From positions 1-46,838 of the forward strand of contig JAISOL010000014.1 of NCBI GenBank assembly GCA_031275645.1: a stretch of 46,838 bases of DNA. Direction: 5' to 3'. Position 1 is the stretch's first letter; each line of letters opens with the position of its first letter. The DNA is from Deltaproteobacteria bacterium (GTDB lineage Bacteria > Desulfobacterota > Desulfovibrionia > Desulfovibrionales > Desulfovibrionaceae). The position numbers and the translations under genes are program-made. Shown here piece by piece: positions 8,834 through 16,000 of this stretch. The notes under the pieces were generated by a model. The model saw only the letters and a program-made list of their open reading frames with translations. It did no database searches and was not told where the DNA came from.

Positions 8834-9360
8834 AGACGGCCCCCGCGCATATCCCCATTCCCAGGCTGGAGGACACGGCCAGGCTGGGAAAAATCATGGC
8901 CGCCGCCCTGACGGGGCGGGAAGAAAGCCCGGAAGAGTCTTTGCTGATCCTTTTGGAAGGAGGATTGGGCGCCGGTAAAACCACCCTGGCGCGCTTCCTG
9001 GTGGAAGCCCTGCCCGGAGGGGAACTGGCCGAAGCGGGCAGCCCGAGTTTTACCTTGTGCAACGTCTACCCCACCCGCCCCGAGACGCGGCATTTCGATC
9101 TCTACCGTCTGGGGGAAAATCCGGAAAAAATTCTGCCCTCCCTTTCGGAAATTCTGCTGGAGACTCTGGAAGAAGCCGAAACCATGCCTCTGCTCGTCCT
9201 GGTGGAATGGTCGGAACTGCTCCCGAAAACTCTGCTCCCTCCCTCTTATCTGCTTTGCCGCTTGACAGGGATGCAAAATAGTCGCAGGGCTTCTTTTGAA
9301 AGCCGGGGAAAACCGGCCTCGGATTTTCTGCGGCGCCTGCTTGAAACCCGAAGCGCATAA
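8830..9360 (+). CDS. tsaE: tRNA t6A biosynthesis ATPase TsaE
   Basis: A 176-residue P-loop protein. The Walker A motif is GGLGAGKTTLARFLVEAL, followed by the family's SPSFTLCNVY and HFDLYRL segments. TsaE works with TsaD and TsaB to place the threonylcarbamoyl group on A37 of ANN-reading tRNAs. The start at 8830 overlaps the nnr stop as ATGA and is favoured over the much longer in-frame extension, which only shadows nnr. The C terminus beyond about residue 145 (QNSRRASFESRGKPASDF) is basic and longer than in short TsaE proteins. Cytosolic; partners are not in this window. Confidence 0.95.
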   Translation: MKTAPAHIPIPRLEDTARLGKIMAAALTGREESPEESLLILLEGGLGAGKTTLARFLVEALPGGELAEAGSPSFTLCNVYPTRPETRHFDLYRLGENPEKILPSLSEILLETLEEAETMPLLVLVEWSELLPKTLLPPSYLLCRLTGMQNSRRASFESRGKPASDFLRRLLETRSA

Positions 9361-9376
9361 TACCGAGGATGCCATA

Positions 9377-10621
9377 ATGCGAATTCTGGTGCAAAAATTC
9401 GGCGGAACCTCCGTTGCCGATCTGGCCTGCATGTCGCGGGTAAGAGAAAAGGTAAAAAAAGGGCTGGACGGGGGATGCAAAGTTGTGGCCGTGCTTTCGG
9501 CCAGAGCCGGGGAAACCAACCGTCTGCTGGCTCTGGCGGATGAGTGGTCGCCGAATCCCGATCCGGCGGAATGCGACTCCCTGCTTTCCACCGGAGAGCA
9601 GGTTTCCGTCTCGCTTTTCGCCATGCTGCTCAGGGATATGGGCATACGCGCCCGTTCCGTGCTGGGATTTCAGGCGCCCGTCCTCACCACGGAGGATCAC
9701 GGCAAAGCCAGAATACGCTCCATTGATCCCTCCCGTCTGCTGGCCCTGCTGCGGGAGTACGACGTGCTGGTCATGGCCGGATTTCAGGGGATCACCCCCT
9801 CCGGACGCATCAGCACCCTCGGCCGCGGCGGCTCGGACACTTCGGCCGTGGCCGTGGCCGCCGTCCTGAAAGCGGAGTTGTGCGAAATTTACACGGATGT
9901 GGACGGAGTGTACACCACGGACCCGAATATAGTCTCCAGCGCCCGCAAGCTGGACAGAATAACCTATGACGAAATGCTGGAAATGGCCAGCATGGGAGCC
10001 AAGGTGCTGGAGATACGCTCCGTGGAATTCGCCAAAAAATACGCTGTGCCCGTGCATGTGCTCTCCACCTTTGCGGACGCTCCGGGGACCATGCTTATCC
10101 AGGAGGAGAAAAAAATGGAACACGCGCTGCTCTCGGGAGTGGCCCTCGACAAGGATCAGGCCCGCATAACCCTGCGCTCCTGTCCGGACAGGCCGGGAGT
10201 CTCCGCCGGCATCTTCGCCCCTCTGGCCCAGGCGGGGATCATCGTGGACATGATCGTGCAGAACCCCAGCCTGAACGGAGTCACCGACGTCACTTTCACC
10301 GTATCCCGCAAGGACGTGAAAAAGGCCCTGGCGGCCATGGAAGAACTGCGCGCGCAGATGCCGGGCATGGAAGTGCTGCATGACGCCAACGTCTGCAAGG
10401 TTTCGCTGATCGGCGTGGGCATGCGCAACCATTCCGGCATCGCGTCCAGGGCTTTTTCCGCCATCTCCAGGGAAAACATAAATATCCTGATTATCAGCAC
10501 CTCGGAGATAAAAATCTCCTGCCTGCTGGAGGAAAAATACGGAGAACTGGCCGTGCGCACCCTGCACGACGCCTTTGAACTGGGAAAAAGCTCTTCCAAC
10601 GGCGCGGGCGCGCGGGCGTAG
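9377..10621 (+). CDS. lysC: Aspartate kinase
   Basis: A 414-residue monofunctional aspartokinase, the first step of the lysine/threonine/methionine/DAP pathway. It shows VQKFGGTSVADLA at the N terminus, STLGRGGSDTSAVAVAA, EIYTDVDGVYTTDP, and after about residue 265 two ACT domains (SCPDRPGVSAGIFAPLA; KVSLIGVGMRNHSGIASRAF) that normally give lysine or lysine-plus-threonine feedback inhibition. The start at 9377 is preferred: MRILVQKFGGTSV is the family N terminus and an accgagg site lies just upstream, while the in-frame extension to 9296 only overlaps tsaE. It is the last gene of the run that starts at ackA. Confidence 0.97.
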   Translation: MRILVQKFGGTSVADLACMSRVREKVKKGLDGGCKVVAVLSARAGETNRLLALADEWSPNPDPAECDSLLSTGEQVSVSLFAMLLRDMGIRARSVLGFQAPVLTTEDHGKARIRSIDPSRLLALLREYDVLVMAGFQGITPSGRISTLGRGGSDTSAVAVAAVLKAELCEIYTDVDGVYTTDPNIVSSARKLDRITYDEMLEMASMGAKVLEIRSVEFAKKYAVPVHVLSTFADAPGTMLIQEEKKMEHALLSGVALDKDQARITLRSCPDRPGVSAGIFAPLAQAGIIVDMIVQNPSLNGVTDVTFTVSRKDVKKALAAMEELRAQMPGMEVLHDANVCKVSLIGVGMRNHSGIASRAFSAISRENINILIISTSEIKISCLLEEKYGELAVRTLHDAFELGKSSSNGAGARA

Positions 10622-10629
10622 AGGGATAA

Positions 10630-10866
10630 AGAGCGGCCCGCGCCGAAGGCTATACCGTACTGACCCATGATCTGGATTTCAGCGCCATTCTCGCGGCTAC
10701 CAAGGGGGATAAACCAAGTGTGGTGCAAATTCGTTCCGATGATCTGCGCCCGGAAAGCATCGGGCGTCTGGTTGTCCAAGCCCTGCGCCAAACACGGGAT
10801 GAACTGGAAACCGGAGCGCTCTTGACTGTTGATCTGCGGCGGGCGCGGGTAAGACTGTTGCCGCTC
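10630..10866 (+). pseudogene. Remnant of a DUF5615 PIN-like toxin, N-terminus missing
   Basis: In frame from 10630 the DNA reads ARAEGYTVLTHDLDFSAILA, then KPSVVQIRSDDLRPESIG, ETGALLTVDLRRARVRLLPL. This is the C-terminal two thirds of DUF5615 proteins, the Mut7-C/PIN-like nucleases of VapC-type toxin-antitoxin pairs, with the conserved THDLDF acidic motif. The first ~40 residues, including the first catalytic Asp, and any antitoxin are absent. lysC ends 9 nt before it, and at about 10865 the homology stops where the opposite-strand MarR gene ends. Both ends therefore look like deletion breakpoints. It has no start codon or ribosome site and should be non-functional. Confidence 0.75.
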
Positions 10867-11443
10867 ATTCGTCGCCATGCCGCCCTCCGGAAGCATGCTC
10901 TCCGCCAGGATCGTGACGCCCGTGGAGAAAAGCCGCCCGGCGTTCGCGCCCCTGCCCGTGAGCATGATGGTGATGGTGGTGACGCTGAAAAGCGCTCCCG
11001 GAACTCTCCTCTTCCCAGGCGCGGACAAGCTTTTCCAGAAGCTCGGCCAGCCGCCGCCTCTCCTCTCCGGAGAGAGAAGCGAAGAGATCCTCGGCGCTCC
11101 TCAGCCAGAGATCCTCGCTGGCCGCCGCCGTTGCGGCTCCCGGCCCGGTGACGCTGACGACGAAACCGCGCTTGTCCCGTTCGTCGCGCCCGCGCTCGAT
11201 GAAACCGCGATGCTCCAGCTTGCCCAGAATCTCGCTCAGGGAAGCCGAGCGGACATTGAGCATTTCCAGCAGTTCGCGCTGATTCATGGAATGCCTGTCC
11301 CGAAGCAGGGCGAGCACGCGCAGTTGCGCGTGCTCGGCGTGCCCCCGCTGGTGAAGGGCGCGGGCCATGAATCTGGAAGCGCGGTAAAAGAGAGCGGCCA
11401 GATTTTCGCCGCCCGCGGCGGCCCCGGCATTATTCTCATTCAT
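10865..11443 (-). CDS. MarR-family transcriptional regulator with a natural hexahistidine tail
   Basis: A 192-residue winged-helix regulator. The MarR core runs from about residue 20 (ALFYRASRFMARALHQRG) through QRELLEMLNVRSASLSEILG (recognition helix) and the basic wing ERGRDERDKRGFVVSVT to about 140. The tail is unusual: AFQRHHHHHHAHGQGRERRA gives six consecutive histidines plus another near by, a plausible metal-binding end. The start at 11443 is chosen because ATGAATGA overlaps the stop of the upstream small Cys-rich gene and ggagaag precedes it. The very end abuts the DUF5615 remnant, so the last ~10 residues may be altered by the breakpoint. Likely autoregulated through the inverted repeat at 11683-11709. 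Ligand unknown. Confidence 0.88.
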   Translation of the reverse strand: MNENNAGAAAGGENLAALFYRASRFMARALHQRGHAEHAQLRVLALLRDRHSMNQRELLEMLNVRSASLSEILGKLEHRGFIERGRDERDKRGFVVSVTGPGAATAAASEDLWLRSAEDLFASLSGEERRRLAELLEKLVRAWEEESSGSAFQRHHHHHHAHGQGRERRAAFLHGRHDPGGEHASGGRHGDE

Positions 11444-11672
11444 GCCGCTTCTCCAGCGCTCGCGCATAGGCGCCGCCCTTGTCGCAAGAGGGAGCCGTCA
11501 GAGGACAATGCCTGTCGCAAAAAGGACAAAGCCCGGAAAGCTCCCCACCCCTGCCGGCGTAAGCGGAGCCGCGCCCGCTCCCTTGACCTTGAGGAAATCC
11601 AGACAGGCCGTGGGCAGGCCCGTGAAAACGCCTATGCGCGGAATGGCGTAATTTCGTAAAGAATCCAAACAT
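11436..11672 (-). CDS. Small Cys-rich protein upstream of MarR
   Basis: A 78-residue protein with a strong aaggag site and ATG at 11672. It is Gly/Arg-rich in the middle and carries a compact four-cysteine motif near the C terminus, LCPFCDRHCPLTAPSCDKG (C-x2-C-x3-C-x6-C), suited to binding Zn or an Fe-S cluster. It overlaps the following MarR gene by 8 nt and shares its promoter, so the two are a coupled pair. I do not recognise a named family. A metal- or redox-sensing partner of the histidine-tailed MarR is an inference from the cysteines, the His6 tail and the gene coupling. Confidence 0.72.
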   Translation of the reverse strand: MFGFFTKLRHSAHRRFHGPAHGLSGFPQGQGSGRGSAYAGRGGELSGLCPFCDRHCPLTAPSCDKGGAYARALEKRHE

Positions 11673-11682
11673 ATGCTTCTCC

Positions 11683-11709
11683 TTAACTATTTAAAATGTA
11701 CCTTGTTAA
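11683..11709. promoter_or_regulatory. Inverted repeat, likely MarR operator
   Basis: TTAAC (11683-11687) and GTTAA (11705-11709) flank an AT-rich centre and cover the expected transcription start of the minus-strand Cys-rich/MarR pair. Position and AT-rich dyad form suit a MarR operator; binding is inferred. Confidence 0.45.
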
Positions 11710-11713
11710 TTGC

Positions 11714-11741
11714 AATATAACCCCGGAACAGGGGAAGTCAA
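11714..11741 (-). promoter_or_regulatory. Sigma-70 promoter of the Cys-rich/MarR pair
   Basis: On the minus strand, TTGACT (11741-11736), a 16-nt spacer, then TATATT (11719-11714). The spacer itself contains CCCC-tgttcc-GGGG, a second small dyad between the -35 and -10 that a repressor could use. The ATG at 11672 lies about 35 nt past the expected start site. Confidence 0.7.
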
Positions 11742-12014
11742 GAGAAAAATAAAGGCACCTTTGCGTTTTTTCTGCCGTGCTGGCCGTCATCGGGTTTTCC
11801 GCGTCGGGCGCCATACGCCTGTTGCTCATGCGCATAGCCCACGAAAGACCTCCATGCCTCCGGTAAATATGTCATAAGAATTAACTTGATTTTTATAGCC
11901 AGAGAAGACTAAGGCTTACCTATCCCGTCCCGCAAGGGACAAAACGGAGTCTCAGGCGCAGGCGTATAACGAAATATGCTTGTTGACTCAAGAACGTAAC
12001 ACTAGGGGTTACAC
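11742..12014. other. Intergenic region with no intact gene
   Basis: About 270 nt between the divergent MarR promoter and the gene at 12015. A short plus-strand frame around 11776-11850 reads as a hydrophobic piece (VLAVIGFSASGAIRLLLMRI) that may be a leftover of a membrane protein, but nothing supports expression. Just before the next ATG an inverted repeat GTAAC (11996-12000)/GTTAC (12008-12012) overlaps the presumed ribosome site aggggt. Confidence 0.4.
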
Positions 12015-12809
12015 ATGAACACGCTGTTTCAGTTTACGGAAATTGAAGGATTCACTCTCAAAGAGAAAGAGATGAACGCTACTTTGTGCGAACTTTTCAG
12101 CGCCTGGAAAGAAAGCATCAAAAGCATGGAAGGCGAAAATACGTTTTGGACGGAATATTTTGTCTCCGATGGATTTTATCCCCGCTATACCGAGCAAAAA
12201 ACCAAAGTTCTCTTTCTGGGCCGCGAAAGTCACGGCGGCATGGGAGGATATAGCTATATCTATTTGATTTACAAAGGGTATATGGAAAAAATTATTGATG
12301 GCAAGGCATTGGAGCAATATGCTTTACACAGGCGCTTGCTCAAAATCACTTATGGCCTGATGCATAACCTCTGTCCTTGGGAGGATATTCCAAAAGCGGC
12401 GGATATTGCGTCAACGCTGGGAAAGGAAGGAGGCATCAGCTTTGCCTTTATGAATCTCTGCAAAATCGACAATGAAGAGCCTGAAGGAGCTCATAAAAAC
12501 TGCAATTGGGGGCAAATAGGCAGTTTTTTGGAAGCCACAAAAAATTCCGGGCGGGATTTCATTGCAGAGGAAATAGATATATTGGCCCCGGACGTGATTA
12601 TCGACATGAATTTATGTGATAAATTTGACTATTTAGGTGAAACAGAGAAGCTCACCAACGATGCGAACGCTCATTTATGGCGCTTGATAGTGAAAGGGAA
12701 AAAATATCCCCTGATTGATGCCTACCATTTTGCCGCGAAAAAAGGAGATCAGGCTGATTTTTACGATCCTATTGTGACCTGTATGGAAAAAGTCGAATCC
12801 TTACTTTAG
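12015..12809 (+). CDS. Orphan protein, possibly uracil-DNA-glycosylase-like fold
   Basis: A 264-residue protein visibly more AT-rich than its neighbours, which suggests recent transfer. I do not recognise a named family. It has the ordered pattern KVLFLGRESHGGMGGYSY (near 60), LMHNLCPWEDIPKAADIAST (about 115), FAFMNLCKI (about 148), EEIDILAPDVIIDMNLCD (about 190) and LIDAYHFAAKKGD (about 240). That resembles the uracil-DNA-glycosylase-like fold, where a G-rich loop after the first strand, an FMNL-type strand, an L-x-P-D-V-I-I strand and a C-terminal H-containing loop form the pocket. This is a fold-level guess; catalytic residues cannot be fixed. An aggggt site overlapping an inverted repeat precedes the ATG. 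Confidence 0.6.
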   Translation: MNTLFQFTEIEGFTLKEKEMNATLCELFSAWKESIKSMEGENTFWTEYFVSDGFYPRYTEQKTKVLFLGRESHGGMGGYSYIYLIYKGYMEKIIDGKALEQYALHRRLLKITYGLMHNLCPWEDIPKAADIASTLGKEGGISFAFMNLCKIDNEEPEGAHKNCNWGQIGSFLEATKNSGRDFIAEEIDILAPDVIIDMNLCDKFDYLGETEKLTNDANAHLWRLIVKGKKYPLIDAYHFAAKKGDQADFYDPIVTCMEKVESLL

Positions 12810-12880
12810 CCCGGACTTTACGCTCAGCTCACATAAAAGAAGCCTACCGCCGGGAGCGCTCGGCAGCCGGAAAAAAACTG

Positions 12881-12909
12881 TTGCAAGCCGGGAGGAGGCA
12901 TCATATACA
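12881..12909 (+). promoter_or_regulatory. Candidate sigma-70 promoter of the autotransporter gene
   Basis: TTGCAA (12881-12886), a 17-nt spacer and TATACA (12904-12909), giving a leader of about 120 nt before the ATG at 13038. The leader has two GC hairpins: CCGCC-tga-GGCGG inside 12933-12947 and GCGCGGGG-ccctg-CCCCGCGC at 12984-13004, neither followed by a T run. Confidence 0.6.
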
Positions 12910-12983
12910 AATAGCTAAACAAGACGTTTCCGGCCGCCTGAGGCGGGAGACGCCGGATTTGCGGCAAAACCCACGGCCCCCTG

Positions 12984-13004
12984 GCGCGGGGCCCTGCCCC
13001 GCGC
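12984..13004 (+). repeat. Strong GC hairpin in the autotransporter leader
   Basis: Eight-base perfect arms (GCGCGGGG/CCCCGCGC) around a 5-nt loop, 33 nt before the start codon. With no T run it is more likely an mRNA stability or translation-control structure than a terminator. Confidence 0.45.
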
Positions 13005-13037
13005 GCTCGGGACGAAAAGCAGAGAGGCGGCAAAGAC

Positions 13038-16000
13038 ATGGGAAAAAGCGGCAGCACTTCGCGGATTATGCCGGAAGGTTCTTCCGGACCCGAAAAACCG
13101 GGCTTTCATCTCCCCTCCCTCCCCGCGCCGAAGCGCCGCGCGCCGGCCGCCATCCTAGCCCCGCTCCTGCTCTGCCTCCTTCTCCCGGCCGGAAAAGCCG
13201 AGGGAGGGGCCATGACTGTTCCTAGCCAGAACCTGGGGACTGGACCTGCCTTCACAATCAGCGCATCAGATACCACCCTTCAAGGCAGCTCGGAGAGCGA
13301 CTTTCCTGTAAGAATCAGAGAGTTGGCCGCGGATATTCTGGCCCAGGCCCAAGCGCGGAAAGCAGATACGGCAAGCTCCTTAACATCCCTGTTCTCCCCG
13401 ATTTCCGTTCCCGGCCTTTCTGCCTCCAGCCTGACCGTCTTTACCAGCAACCCTGTAAGAACAGCTTTAAGTGCCGATAATACCAGCGCCAATCACTGGT
13501 GGAATGACAGGAAACTCTTGCGAGTCCCCTCGAATGTCAGTGGATTGAGCCTGTATAATCTGCATTTCACCAACGTGAACATGACATATACAGGGGCAGC
13601 CGGACAGGATGTGGTCAACGGGCTCATAGGCAGCGACAGCAACAATACCGGAGATATCAGGTTCGGTAACATTTACGGCAACGCCTTTACCGACCTTGCT
13701 GTCACTTTTAGCGGCGCCAATGCCAAAGATTATCTGGCCGGAGGAGGAATCATCGGTCTCCGCGCCACCGGAGAGCGTGGGGCAAGCTCGGCTTCCGCCT
13801 CCATGAACGATGTCATAGGCAACCTCTTCCGGAATTTGAGGATCCATACCACAGGGACAGGATCTCTTAACGACAGGGCCTATATCGAAGGAGGCGGGAT
13901 CATAGGCGTGGACGCTGTTTCCTCGCCGGACACCAAACCCGGCGAAGCTTCCATTCGCAGCTTTGCCTACAACCTCTTCACCGGCATAAATGTGCAGTCG
14001 GATGACATCCTCATCGGGGGCGGGCTGGTAGGAGTGAACAACAACAGCAAAACTTCCTCGGGCACCTTGGCCGCGCTCTGGATCGCCGAAGGCAACATCT
14101 TCGGCAATGGAAACCTGAACGGCGCTTATTCCGACATTTATGTCCGAACAGGATATTCCCTGCGCGGCGGCGGGGTCATCGGCGTGAACGGTCTCTCCAA
14201 CGCTCCCGTAAGACTCGACTCCCTGGACAAAAACATATTCGCGGGCATAGCGGTGGAAACAGGCAGTTATCTCAAAGGCGGCGGCATTGTGGGCCTGCAC
14301 AACAACGATCCTGATGCTGCCAGTAAAGAAAAGGAGGCGCATCCAACGGATCCGTCAAATCCGACGCCCCCATATATTTCTGATAATTCCTCCATCCCAG
14401 GAGTCACCGCCTATATGGGCACGGCCAACGACAACCTTTTTCTCAACCTGCGAGTGGACGTCGGCAAAGATACGACCGGGGGCACCGCCTACGGAGGTTA
14501 TCTTGAGGGAGGCGGCATTATAGGCGTACGCTCCAACCAGGGTCTGGCCACTATTGATACCCTGCAAAACAATATCTTCAAAAACCTGGAGGTAAAGTCA
14601 TTCAGCACCGCCTCCTCCCCCTCTACCAGTAACGATGGTCATCTGGACGGAGGCGGCATAGTGGGGACGGCCTCCCTGAACATAGCGGCCCTGATTAAAC
14701 TCAGCAACAACTACTTTGACGACCTGCGCGTAAATACAGCCGCGGATTTACGGGGCGGCGGCATAGTCGGAGCCTCTTCGATCGCCGCAAGCGTAGCCCC
14801 TGCATCTCAGCCAACAATGTCAACGTATGTGGCGGAGCTCGACACGGTCAGTAACAATACTTTCAACAACCTGCGGGTGAGCGTCGGCGGAAACCTTCTG
14901 GGCGGCGGCCTGATTGGGGCGCACAATAACGCAAATGGCCAGGATACATCACCCTATTCGTTAATAAAAACGTTCTCAGGCAATTCCATCAGCGCCTTCA
15001 CAGCCAATGTCGCCGGTGAGATTTCCGGAGGCGGTGTGCTGGGGGGGCATACGGGAGCGAATAAATCCGGAGAAGGCACTACCGGGAGCCTTGATATCAC
15101 CAACAACCGCTTCACGGGCGTAAGCGTTACCTCAACCAACCTCTCCGGCGGCGGCCTGATCGGCTTCAATGCCGCAAGCGCGGCCAGCGCCTATATTGAC
15201 TCAATTTCCGGCAACCTCTTCGACAGCCCCGTGATCAACACCTCCGGTTATATCAGCGGCGGCGGCGTGATTGGCGTGCGCTCCGGTAGCGGCATCGCCT
15301 ACATTAAAGAATTGCGCCGCAATACTTTCCGAGGAGCGCGAATAACGGCCGGAAGCTACATTGACGGCGGCGGTCTGCTGGGAGCCATCGGCGATATGAA
15401 CTCTTCTTCCGGCCAGATAATAGGCATAGGAAGGATCGAGGGCAGCGTCTTCAGGGACAATGAGGTCAGAGCCAACAACGGGCAAATCCTGGGCGGGGCG
15501 GTCTACAGCTACGGTCTGGCCACGGGCCTGACCATCAGCGACAGCCAGTTCCTGAACAACACTTTCACTTCGGAACTGAACGACTCAAGCGCTTATACCT
15601 CCGGCACTCCCAGCGCCAGAGTCTACGGAACCGTGAGCGTGGACACCGGTCTCAGCGCTCTGGCTAACATCGACCAAATACTGACCCTGCGCGCCAGTGC
15701 CGGCAACAGCACGATTTTCAGGGACAACTTGATTAAAGACGACTACTCCCCAACAAACCCTCGCAGCAATTCTCTCTATTTCGGCATTATGGATGGGACT
15801 TCAGACCCGCTGAACAACGGCGATCTTACAATTACCCCTAATTCAGCCGAATCCGACGCCCAGCTTATCGTCGATCCCCAGGCCGGCGGGCTTGTGGCTC
15901 TTTACGACCCCATAGCGGTGATGCAGGACAGCGGCCACACCTTCAATATGAATATACAGGGAGAAGGCGAATTCCTCTGGGGCGGGGAAAACGTATTCAC

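Noticed and set aside
13728-15500. CRISPR-like periodicity
   Set aside because: The periodic signal is a coding repeat (GGG motif) within the autotransporter frame with variable spacing, not DNA-level identical repeats; no CRISPR array seen in the window.
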